In this document: positions 44,887-54,691 of the stretch, one piece after another | Position numbering within the stretch: position 1 is the stretch's first letter | Layout: each line of letters starts with the position of its first letter | Made by a program: the position numbers and the translations under genes | The notes under the pieces: generated by a model | Database searches by the model: none | Told to the model about the DNA's origin: nothing | What the model saw: the letters and a program-made list of their open reading frames with translations, nothing else | From: Thinopyrum elongatum | Lineage: Eukaryota; Streptophyta; Magnoliopsida; Poales; Poaceae | Assembly (NCBI GenBank): GCA_011799875.1 | Contig: CM022301.1 | Span: forward strand, 15,253,927-15,317,926 | Direction: 5' to 3' | DNA length: 64,000 bases

Positions 44887-46456
44887 TGCTACTTGCGTTG
44901 GTTTTTCCCTTGAAGAGGAAAGGGTGATGCAGCAAAGTAGAGATAAGTATTTCCCTTAGTTAGAGAACCAAGGTATCAATCCAGTAGGAGGCACAAGCAA
45001 GTCCCCAATATATGAACCAACACAAACAATCAAACACTTGCACCCAACGCGATAAAGGGGTTGTCACCCTTCACGGTCAATTGCAATGGTGAGATCTGAT
45101 AGAGATAGATATAAAAGATTACTAAAACGTAAAACAAAATAAAAGTAAATAAATTGCAGCAAGGTATTTTTGGGTTTTTTGGTTTATAGATCTGAAAATA
45201 TATGATGGAAAATAGACCCGGGGGCCATAGGTTTCACTAGAGGCTTCTCTCTTGAAGGAAAATAATACGGTGGGTGAACAAATTACTGTCGAGCAATTGA
45301 TAGAAAAGCGCAAAGTTATGGAGATATCCAAGGAAATGATTATGCATATAGGCATCACGTCCGTGTCAAGTAGACTGAAACAATTCTGCATCTACTAGTA
45401 TTACTCCACACATCGACCGACTCCTGCCTGCATCTAGAGTATTAAGTTCATAAGAACAGAGTAACGCATTAAGTAAGATGACATGATGTAGCGGGATAAA
45501 CTCAAGCAATATGATGAAAACCCCATCTTGTTATCCTCGATGGCAACAATGCAATACCAGTCTCACTACCCCTACTTTGTCACTGAGTGAAATCACGCAA
45601 GATTGAACCCAAAGCTAAGCACCTCTCCCATTGCAAGAAATACCAATCTAGTTGGCCAAACCAAACCGATAATTCGAAGAGAAATACAAAGATATCAAAT
45701 CATGCATTTAAGAATTCAGAGAAGACTCAAATAATATTCATAGGTAAGCTGATCATAAATCCACAATTCATCGGATCTCGACAAACACACCGCAAAAGAA
45801 GATTACATCGGATAGATCTCCAAGAACATCGAGGAGAACATTGTATTGAAGATAAAAGAGAGAGAGAGAAGAAGCCATATAGCTACTAGCTATGGACCCG
45901 TAGGTCTGTGGTAAACTACTCACGCTTCATCGGAAGGGCAATAGGGTTGATGTAGATGCCCTCCGTGATCGATTCCCCCTCTGGCAGATCGCCGGAAAAG
46001 GCCCCAAGATGTGATCTCACGGGAACAGAGGCTTGCGGCAGAGCAAAAGTATTTTCGTGGACTCCTCTGATGGTTTGGGAATATTTTAGGATTTATAGAG
46101 CTGAGAGGGAGGTTGGTGGACTCCCGGGGGGCCACAAGGCAGGGAGGCGCCCCCCATGGCGTGCCCTGGAGGCTTGTCGCCTCCTCGGTACTCTTCTGAC
46201 TTGGACTCCAAGTTCCGTGGGTGTGTTCTGGTCCAAGAAAAATCATCATGAAAGTTTTATTCCGTTTGGACTCCGTTTGATATTCCTTTTCTGTAAAACT
46301 CAAAAACAAGGAAAAAACTGGCACTGGGCTCTAGGTTAATAGGTTAGTCCCAAAAAATAATATAAAATAGCATATTAATGCATATAAAACATCCAAAACA
46401 GATAATATAATAGCATGGAACATTAAAAAAATTATAGATACGTTGGAGACGTATCA
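44887..46456 (-). repeat. 5' LTR of element H
   Basis: 1570 bases, near-identical to 39375-40956. The TATAAAT box is intact on the minus strand at about 46091-46097. It ends TATCA, followed by CGTGC. Confidence 0.92.
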
Positions 46457-47819
46457 CGTGCCACATCAAAGTTGTGAATTGGCTATTCAAACATCACACA
46501 ACACCTCTTTGGGCCTCATGCATGCAGGTGGTGGTTATCCTAGGACACTCACGTGTGACGCTTCCATCTATGGGCCCGCGAAGTCATCGTCGATGCATGC
46601 ATCACTTTGACCTACATTGGGAGAGGTTAATTAATTTCACCATCAAGGAGGATTCTTTTTGGGTTGTATTATGGTAGGATCATATAGTATGCGTCGAAGA
46701 GGGGGAAGGGGACCATCATATGTAGTACGCTTCATGAACCTCGCTCTGTGTGGGGACTTTACGGTTTTCGAGGCATGTGCCACATCAAAGTTGTGCATTT
46801 TGGGTATTCAACATATGTTTGGCCCACATGCAAAAAGATGGTGGTTGTCCTCTGGCACCCACTCACGCGGTTATCAGCGATGTCGATGCTTTCCATCTGT
46901 GGGCCCGCTTGGTCCATCACTACTTTGCCTAACAACGAGAGAGGTTAATTTGACTTAGGAGGGGATTATTTTTTGTTTGTAATACGGTATTATATACAGG
47001 TCATGCTCTGGGATGACATGATACAGTTTGAGCACACACATGCATGTGTACGCATGAATCCCTCCCATCGAGTCAAAGTGGCTAGTAGCACGACATGTCA
47101 TGAACCGATCTCGCTCTGTGTGGGGACTATACGATTTTCAACGCACGCGCCACATCAATGTTGTGAATGGTATTCAAACATGCATGCACGCATCACCTCC
47201 ATACATATGCATGTAGTGGTTGTGTTCAAACAGTACACTCCCTCGCGTGGTTATCAGCGACAAGCCTATGTATTCATGGGCCCGCGTGGACATCCATGAT
47301 CACTTTGACCGATAACAAGATAGGTTACCATGGCGGATTCTTCCTTTGGTTCGTGTTATCGTAGTATAGGTCATGGTGAGATTAATTCAGACCTAATTAA
47401 GTTTGAGCGCATACTATGCACGCATGCATGCATGAATCCCCGTCATCGGCTCGAAGTGTGGTGTGACATACATATGCATCATCAACTAACCCTCGCTCCG
47501 TGTGGGGATTTCTGGTTCGAAAGCACGGTGCCACATCAAAGTTGTTCCATTGTGTATTCAAACATCAACACCTCTCCATACATATGTTTAGGCCACGCGC
47601 AGGCAGTGGTTGTCTTTGGGGACTAGCTACTTGCATGATTATTGGCGAGCTAGACCATCTCTGGGGTCGCATGGACGGCCATCACTTTGACCAACAACAA
47701 GAGAGAGGTTGTACGACCAAGATGGATTATTCTTGGTCCGTTTTACGATACATCTTGGTGAGATGCCCTCTCCGGCCCGCCGACTGAAAGTGTGTGTGTG
47801 CGCGCGCACGCGCGCGCGC

Positions 47820-47850
<31 letters not shown>

Positions 47851-48090
47851 ATGGGGGGGCTGCGACTTCGCACTTGCTAGGTGAATTCGTGGGGGGGGTT
47901 TTGGGGGGGGTGGGCATGCGTTCATAGCTTAGGATTCCCCTCCTGCCGACACGAGGTGGGGCAAGCAATACCGTGTGCTTTGTGAGATAGGTGCCACCTC
48001 AAAGTTTCATTTGGTATTTGAACATCAAACCACCCTTTTCATACATATATTTGGTCCACATGCAAGTGTGTTCGTGTTCTGACCCTTTCC
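46457..48090. repeat. Degenerate tandem array in CACTA G, main part
   Basis: Units of about 320-460 bases, marked by GTGCCACATCAAAGTTG at about 46459, 46777, 47149, 47529 and 47985. Each unit carries, in order, a GGCCACATGCA-type word, GTGGTTGT, a 'TATGGGCCCGCG' word, CATCACTTTGACC, a GAGAGGTT word and TGTGTGGGGACT. Units are clearly related but diverged, with indels. With the part before H there are about six units. None encodes a conserved protein. Position: between the two oppositely directed gene groups of G. Confidence 0.8.
47790..47850. repeat. GT/GC microsatellite in the array
   Basis: Alternating TG, CG and TG dinucleotides with a CGCGCGCACGCGCGCGCGCA core. It has Z-DNA-forming character and extends the last repeat unit. 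Confidence 0.85.
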
Positions 48091-48717
48091 CACGTCATTT
48101 TTGCCAAATTTATGAACATTAGACAAGTCGGATGACGCAACAGATACGGTTCACTCACACTAACCGTGTGCCATGCCGGTGCCCCTATCACGCAGATCCG
48201 CACAGTACATTGGGCTCCATGAGGATTCCGCTCTCAAAAATATCTACCCGCCTGCAGGTTTTTTTTGTTTGATAACACACAGTTATTATGTTTCGACCGT
48301 GTGTGATGTTTGTTGTTCCCGCTCCCGCCTGCATCCCACGAAAATATCTACCCACCTCGAGGGTTTTTCTTTTTCATAACACACGGTTGTTATTTCCGGA
48401 CCGTGTTCGATGCACCATCATCCAAATTTTCAATAGCCCCGGCATTTCACTCCAGCGTTTGACTCCCACGTAGTTAAATTCTTCAGTAGCCGCGTCATTT
48501 CCTCAAACACACCCCCGCCCCCCTCCACACACAGACACACCAAAACCACCTCGGGCGCGCGTGCGTGCACACACACACCCCCCCACCACAACCCCTCCCT
48601 CGCTCGAAACCCTAGCAAGGTCACCGCCGCCGCAAGGCCTCCATTGTCAACATTTGCCGGTTTGCCCGTGCAGCTTACCCACCGATCTCCATACCCAGGC
48701 CGCCCTGAGTTTCTTAG
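48091..48717. other. Internal cluster of CACTA subterminal motifs and upstream region of the right-arm gene
   Basis: Words such as ACCGTGTGTGATGT (48297-48310), ATAACACACAGTTATTA and ATAACACACGGTTGTTAT recur in this region, with two copies of a roughly 100-base block around AAATATCTACCC(G/A)CCT. The remainder (48480-48716) is C-rich leader-like sequence before the ATG at 48718. No separate gene. Confidence 0.55.
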
Positions 48718-49500
48718 ATGACGCCTGCCAAACGCCCCCTTTCCCACAGATCCCCATCCCCATCCCCATCCCCCACTCTAGAGCGTCATAGCCTAAGCCC
48801 GGCTATGCTTCCCGTGGAGCTCGAGGAGGGACTGGCCCAAAAGAGGTGTATCGTGGTCTCTTCGCCCGACGTCGCCGAGGTGGCCGCCGAGGCTGCTGAC
48901 GACTATTACTGGCCGCAGGCACTCAATCAGCGGGCTAGAGTATGCGGGTATGTCTCGGACGCTGGCTATGACATTGAGGTTGTCGACAGCGATGGCCTGA
49001 CGCGGGCTATGTCACAGGTTAAGTGGCCCACCCCAACCCCTCGGGTTCAACCACCATCAATCTCATCCATGGCCCTGCCGCTGATCTCCTCTGGCTCGCT
49101 GTCAAGAATTTGCCATCCTACATCGCCATCGAGCCCCTTTTGTCATTTCTAAAGGACACGTTCTGCGACGCTGGCTTTGGATCCATAGCTTCCAAGCCAG
49201 ACCTCATTGACGGCGACCACGAGGAGGGCACCCTCTCCGACTCTTCCAGGGGAAAGAGCGCATCTGCTCTTCCAAGGGGAAAAATCCCGTCTGCGACATC
49301 CGGGAGGGCACCCTACAGTCGTTCTCTTCCAAGGGGAAGGAGCTCATCTGTGACAACATGGAGCGCATCCAGGGTCCGTGCTCTTCCCATGGGAACGAGC
49401 CCATCTGTGACAAGTGAGGAAACCCATGATTTGTTTTGCCATGCCTCTTCACAGGGGGAACCCATGATTTGTTTTCTCGAGTCCCTTTTGTAGTGTAGTG
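48718..49500 (+). pseudogene. 5' coding part of the right-arm gene of CACTA G
   Basis: From ATG 48718 a frame encodes a Pro/Ser-rich start (MTPAKRPLSHRSPSPSPSP) and an acidic segment (LNQRARVCGYVSDAGYDIE) up to ACAG/GTTAAG near 49017, a possible splice donor. In a second frame 49035-49215 is protein-like (INLIHGPAADLLWLAVKNL, FLKDTFCDAGFGS). In a third frame 49230-49410 shows internal repeats (SSKGKELICDN, CSSHGNEPICDK). The frame changes mean introns or, more likely, decay. I do not recognise a domain here. It is probably the N-terminal region of the B3-like gene whose end is at 50978-51501. Confidence 0.4.
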
Positions 49501-50507
49501 AGAATATGTCCAGTTTTAATTGCTATATTTGGTTGTTTGCAGTATGCCTTGTTTATTTCAGTTGTTCACAATGTGATGCTCTATATGTGCAACTATTTAC
49601 TGTGCAGTACATTTTCATCAATCCAGTTTTAAACATACCTATAGGAATGCATATATTTGCTTGCTGTTAAGCCTGTTATAGCTAGCATATGTCTCTTTTA
49701 AAGTTTTTTGATTGTTCGGTTGTTTATAGTTAGCATATGTCCAGTTTCAAATGCTATCTTTGGTTGTTCGTAGTATGCCTTGTTTATTCCAGTTATTCAC
49801 AACGTGATGTTCTATATGTGCAAGTATGAACTGTGTAGTTCAATTTCATCAATACCAGTTTCAACAATACCACTATGAATGACTACATTTGGTTGCTGCA
49901 TCTTGTAGTTAACACGCCTTTCCATTTTTATTTAACAATAACCAGTGTACTTAGGCCGGCACAATACCAGTTTGAATGACTATGTTTGCTTGTTGTTAAA
50001 TGTTATGCCTGTTGCAGTTAACACACCTTTCCACTTGTTTTGCTTTACTAGTGTGCTTAAACCTGCACACCGAAGCTATCTTTTGGAGATTATTTTGTCT
50101 GCCATGGATATATTTGGTTGATGTTTAGCCTATTGTGCTTAACATGCCTCTCGATGTACTTACACAGGACAATTTTGGGAACGACTGCTGTTTTCCATCG
50201 AGGTTAGTTTCATCCCATGGCTTATATATACTCACTGTTCAGGATATCGGTAGCTAGTACCATATAAACCGGGGGCTGATAAGGGTCTAATCGGTGAATC
50301 GGACTTTTAACTGAATATATCTGTAACCCATTTATCGTTAGGTTAACTAGGGCCATATGTAATATATCTGAGGCTACATAGCCACATGCACTATACTTAA
50401 TGTCTAAATATGCAATCCTAGGCTACATAGCAACAAGGAAGAGTGTTACCTTAATGTTCTGATGATGTCTAGATATACGTAGAAGAGCAGCAGCAGAACA
50501 ATAAAAA

Positions 50508-50770
50508 CAACACAGCCCTGTTTGGATACTCAACTTAGCTAGAGGTTAGAGTTAGTTTCTAGCTCATGACTAACCCTGAACTAACTCTAGCCAAAGAGGT
50601 GTTTGGATGACAGGGTTAGATTGACAATAAATGCACTAGGAGAACTAGCTCCAATTAGCACCTCTTGGGTGGGATAGTTTTTTTGGGTGGGTTAGATGCA
50701 ACTAGCTCAAACTGGCCCTCATGTTTGGATATACTTTAGGGCTATTTGAGCCCAAACAAGCTCAAACTAA
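50508..50770. mobile_element. Possible hAT-type MITE
   Basis: Starts near ACAGCCCTGTTTGGATAC and ends near GAGCCCAAACAAGC...AACCC. CTGTTTGGAT-type ends with short internal repeats (GTTTGGAT occurs three times; TTAGAGTTAG/CTAACTC words) are typical of grass MITEs. Ends and TSD could not be fixed. Confidence 0.4.
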
Positions 50771-50837
50771 CTCTAACCCATGGATACAGCAGCAGTGCAG
50801 CAGTTAAACAGCCGATAATTTGTAAAAATGCAATAAA

Positions 50838-50935
50838 CTCCCTCCGGCCCATAATATAAGATGTTAACTCATCTAATATGTGAGTATATTGGATGTTATA
50901 AGATATTATAAAAGTGTGTTGTACTACATCATTGT
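50838..50935. mobile_element. Truncated Stowaway-like fragment
   Basis: CTCCCTCCGGCCCATAATATAAGATG is a Stowaway terminal repeat as seen in many Triticeae MITEs. The opposite inverted end is not found, so the copy is truncated. Confidence 0.55.
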
Positions 50936-50977
50936 GCAATTGCTGTTTAGCTTCTAATATTAACTTGGTGATTTTAG

Positions 50978-51501
50978 GTACATATGTCATTGGTAAAGAT
51001 CCGTGCTTCGACCCTTTCTGCGTATGGGGCAATGAGATATCGATGAACCAGCATCAAGTGAGGAAGCTGATAAAGATTGATAGTAAAATGGGTCAAAAGA
51101 TGGCAATTAAACTATTTGTTTACACTTTATCCAAGACAATAGCGAACTACAGGATGGTAAGTAAGAACTCTGCATCCTTCTTTTTACTGCCCATAATGAG
51201 TTGTGTTAGATGACAATGTCTGAATCTTTTTCCTTTGCAGTGGTTCCCAAAGCAGTTTACTCAAGATTACCTCTCAAACTACATGATTGGTGGGCATGCA
51301 AAGGTTAAAGTATTTCTACTAGAACATGATGATTATCTAGATGTTTTCATGAAGACCGTGAAGGATGGGCGGTCGGCCATCACAAGGGGTTGGACTAGAG
51401 TCATGCGTGCCTTCTTCATGGAGGAGGGCACAATATGGGCATTCCGCTTCACCTTGTTCAGCAACCATAATGTATTTCGCCTCTTTCTTTACCATCTTTA
51501 A
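50978..51501 (+). CDS. B3-like domain exons of the right-arm gene of CACTA G
   Basis: Exon 50978-51156 follows a TTTTAG acceptor and encodes FDPFCVWGNEISMNQHQ and KMAIKLFVYTLSKTIANYR. Intron 51157-51240 (84 bases) starts GTAAGT and ends TTTGCAG. The last exon, 51241-51501, encodes WFPKQFTQDYLSNYM, KVKVFLLEHDDYLDV, AITRGWTRVMRAFFMEEGT and FRLFLYHL before TAA. The order (basic 'PKQF' start, 'RGWxxVM' helix, 'xEGTxxxF' turn and two strands) matches the plant B3 DNA-binding domain pattern. Clean splice sites and open exons suggest fairly recent capture. A nuclear transcription-factor-like role would be expected of the parent gene; whether this copy is expressed is unknown. Confidence 0.6.
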
Positions 51502-51699
51502 TAGTACAAGTATACAACTGTGGTTCATCATTCTTTATTTGGTGCTTATGTAATTCTTGAACATATGTACCTATGAATCGAATAATGCATTGGTTGTTTG
51601 AACCTGATGGATATGAATAAAGCTATAGCATACTTTCAAATTCAAATCTGGTACAATTTGAAATAGCAGCAATTAAATTACAGTGAAATTATGCTCTAC

Positions 51700-52347
51700 A
51701 GGTCTTTACGGCGTACACGGTCGGTAAAACACAATCGTTTGTGATATACACCATAATCCGACATGGTTCACAGAGAGGAAACGTGTGCAAGCATGCACAC
51801 AGTTGCCGTTTGCAAACCGTGTGCGATGTTAGACAATATCACAAACGGTGTGGGCAAACTAAACGTTTGTGATAGTTGCCTTATCATACATGATTTGCAA
51901 CCATGAACTGTTTCTGATGTGGTACGCATCGTAAACGTTGCACTACAGAATAGCATGTGCGATAGTTGTCATGTATGACGATGTTACGACGGTCCGATAT
52001 TTCGTAATCCTATCCGACAGTCGTACGATGATTAGCTAATATTCTTAATTAGTTATCGGTTACGGTTCGGGAAAAGTGAATGTGTGTGATTGTCTGCTTA
52101 TCGTACACGTTCTATAACCGTGAACCGTTTGTGATGGGCCGCACATCGTAAACGTAGCACCACAGAATACCGACTGCGATTGCAATGCGAGCACAAACGA
52201 GTTGCAAGGATGGAGCCCCTGTCACCGACGGTTTTTGGGTCGTGTGGGAAGGACCCCCCTATCACAGTCACTCACTTGGCGATGGTTCCAAATGCCGTCG
52301 TGAAAAGGGGTTAAAAACAGTTTTTATAGCACCTCATTGTACCAGTG
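51700..52347. repeat. Right terminal and subterminal repeats of CACTA G
   Basis: Multiple direct and inverted words: CAAACCGTGTGCGATG, ACAAACGGTGTGGG, AAACGTTTGTGATA, ATGTGTGTGATTG, CCGTGAACCGTTTGTGATGG. The end is a long segment (CACCTCATTGTACCAGTG) whose inward reading starts CACTGGTACAATGAGG. Confidence 0.78.
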
Positions 52348-52654
52348 AGGGGCCCACAAGACACTAGGGCGCGCCAGAGGGGGCTGGCGCTCTCTGGTGG
52401 GTTGTCGCCACCTCGTGGCTCTTCTAGCCTCACACGAAGCTTCTAGTGCCTCTTTTGTTCCAAAAAAAATTATCAAAAAGTTTCGTTGCATTTGGAGAAC
52501 TTTTATTTCTGCACAAAAAACAACACCATGGTAGTTCTGCTGAAAACAGCGTCAGCCCGGGTTAGTTCCATGCAAATCATACCAAAACCATATAAAATTG
52601 TTGTAAACATAGCATGAATACTTCATAAATGATAGATACGTTGGAGATGTATCA
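52348..52654 (-). repeat. 3' LTR of element F, right part
   Basis: It resumes at AGGGGCCCACAAG and runs to GGAGATGTATCA. It aligns with the last 290 bases of the right LTR (57148-57437), with a 14-18-base difference in the CG-rich block. Confidence 0.92.
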
Positions 52655-52668
52655 GCATCCCCAAGCTT
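52655..52668 (-). promoter_or_regulatory. Polypurine tract of element F
   Basis: AAGCTTGGGGATGC on the minus strand, directly before the LTR start. Confidence 0.82.
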
Positions 52669-54691
52669 AATTCCTACTCGTCCTCGAGTAGGTAAATGAT
52701 AAAAGAAATAATTTATGAAGTGTGATTGCTAGCATAGTGCATAAGTTTGATCAATGATAATTTCAATCACTTCTCCTAGCGTCATAACAACAACTCTTTC
52801 TCATAAAACTCATCATCATAAAGTAGCAATTGAAAGCTGAATTTTTGGTGTGGAATGCTACCTATCATATTCATCATATACTCTTTCTTTTGTAGCATGG
52901 ACATTTGGACTTGAATGATTCAAAGCAATAGTCTATAATTTAACATGAAGACATCAATACTCAAGCATACTAACAAGCAACCATGTCTTTCAAAATATCA
53001 ACGCTAAATAAAGCTATCCCTAGCCCATTATGCTCAATTATTGAACCATTCAAGAAACACACTCAAATACTAGCTACATCCAATGCACAAGTATGACAAT
53101 AGTGCTCCCTAGTTGGTGTTTTATAAGAGAAGATGGAGACTCAAATAAAAAAAATTGCATAAAGTAAATAGATAGGCCCTTCATAGAGGGAAGCAGAGAT
53201 TTGTAGAGGTGCCATAGCTCAAAGCTTAAATTGAGAGATAAAAATATTTTGCGAGGCATACTTTTCCCGTCAACGAAAACGACCAAGAATTCCCAACACT
53301 TTCCATGCTAGACACATCATAGGCGGTTCCCAAACAGAAAGTAAAGTTTATTCCTTTTTCCACCATTCTTTCACAATCCATGGCTAGCCGTATCCACGGG
53401 TGCCTTCCATACCAACACTTTCCAAGGAATTTTTTATTGAGCAACATAAATAAAAAAATTGCATTTCGGGACAGGGCATCCTATTACCTTTGCCACACTC
53501 TTGTGCAATGACAAGTGAATAAACACTCATCTTGAGAATAACACATCTAGCATGGAAAATATTGGCCACCCCCTACCGCTTCATGAGTGGTACGGGCACA
53601 CAAAAAGGAAATTCATTTTGAAAATTTAGAGTTGGCACATACAAATTTACTTAGAATGGCACGGAGATACCGCATATAGGTAGGTATGGTGGACTCATAT
53701 GGCATAACTGACTTTTCTCAAGAATTCACGCACTAGTGTGCAAATTTCTGTTTTCAAACAGCCACATATAGACTTGCAAAATAAGCATAGCAAAGGCTAT
53801 ACTTGACATTTTTATTGAAGTAAAAGATACAAAAAATTATTCTAAATAACAGAAAGCAAATCCTAATAAATTAAAATGATGCTCCAAGAAAAACACATAT
53901 CATGTGACGAATAAAAATATAGCCCCAAGTAAGGTTACCGATAATGTTGGAGACGAAAGAGGGGATGCCTTCCGGGGCCTCCCCAAGCTTAGTTGCTTGG
54001 ATCTTCCTTGAATATTAACTTGGGGTGCCTTGGGCATCCCCAATCTTAGGGTCTTGTCACTCCTTATTATCCTCACATCGATATCTCACCCAAAACATGA
54101 AAACTTCAATCACACAAAACTTAACAGAACTTCGTGAGATGGTTAGTATGATAAAGACAAATCATTCACTTTGGTACTGTCAAGATAAGATTCATAATTG
54201 TTTCCACATAATGTCTACTGTACTCTACAATTTCCACAATTTATATTAAGCAATATAAGCCATAGAAACCATAAAACAAGGAAACTATGCATTGCAAACA
54301 GAATCTATGAAAAACAGAACAATACATAAAGATCTGAAGTATGGTCATACTTCTGTAACTCCAAAAATTCTGAAAATTTAGGACAACTTAGGAAATTTGT
54401 AGATAAACAACTATAAAAAGTTAAGAATTTTTCGACGCTCCAGTGAATTTTAACAATTCTGTTACTAGACGCAAAAGTTTCTGTTTTTGCACAGAATCAA
54501 GTCAACTATCATCCACACTATCCCAAAGGCTTTACTTGGAACTTTATTGAAACAAAAGATATAAAACATGATTACTACAGTAGCTTAATCATGTGAGCAC
54601 ACAAAAACAGTAGGTAAAAGTGTTGGGTTGTCTCCCAACAAGCGCTTTTCTTTAATACCTTTTTAGCTAGGCATGATGATTTCAATGATGC
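52669..54691 (-). other. 3' non-coding internal region of element F
   Basis: No protein domain. Colinear in reverse with element A (about 53070-53450 matches 1908-2284 strongly, including CCATGGATACGGCTAGCCATGG-type sequence). Contains the conserved CTCTGC segment (53172-53200) and the hairpin at 53961-53990. Confidence 0.65.
53961..53990 (-). other. PPT-like motif with hairpin (element F)
   Basis: On the minus strand: AAGCTTGGGGAGGCCCCGG then AAGGCATCCCC. The stem GGGGAGGCC/GGCATCCCC has one mismatch. Confidence 0.65.

Larger units (their letters stand above)
39375..46456 (-). mobile_element. H: non-autonomous Gypsy element (WHAM-like), minus strand, inserted in CACTA G
   Basis: 7.08 kb. 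The 3' LTR is 39375-40956, the internal domain 40957-44886 and the 5' LTR 44887-46456. LTRs are 1582 and 1570 bases and look almost identical, so this is the youngest dated layer of the F-G-H nest. Primer site TGGAGACGTTGCCGGGGA is a mutated tRNA-Asp form. There is no gag or pol, only the gag-position ORF shared with F. Confidence 0.92.
49501..50977 (+). other. Intron-like region with MITE insertions
   Basis: T-rich sequence with repeated phrases (TGCCTTGTTTATT(T/C)CAGTT at about 49548 and 49786; TTCACAA(T/C)GTGATG; CTATATGTGCAA), showing an old tandem duplication of about 240 bases (49500-49620 with 49735-49860). There are acceptor-like sites (ACACAG near 50168, TTTTAG ending 50977). No ORF. 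Confidence 0.5.
30841..52347. mobile_element. G: CACTA (CMC) DNA transposon with captured genes
   Basis: The left end is CACTACTGCAGG and the right end, read inward, is CACTGGTACAATG. The host LTR of F resumes exactly at 52348. Comparison with the uninterrupted LTR (57140-57160, CCACGAGGGGCCC) shows a 3-bp target AGG, now AAG on the left and AGG on the right. The two ends carry subterminal repeat arrays. No TNP2-type transposase or TNPA-like protein is seen, so it is non-autonomous. Without H it is about 14.4 kb. It carries at least four plant-gene-derived segments. Confidence 0.88.

Noticed and set aside
46659..47787. ORFs of 60-108 codons in the tandem array
   Set aside because: Frames change from unit to unit and none is conserved between units.
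36490..48410. A second, nested CACTA element bounded by the internal motif clusters
   Set aside because: No CACTA/CACTG ends and no 3-bp duplication could be found at either cluster. Kept only as a finding about motif placement.
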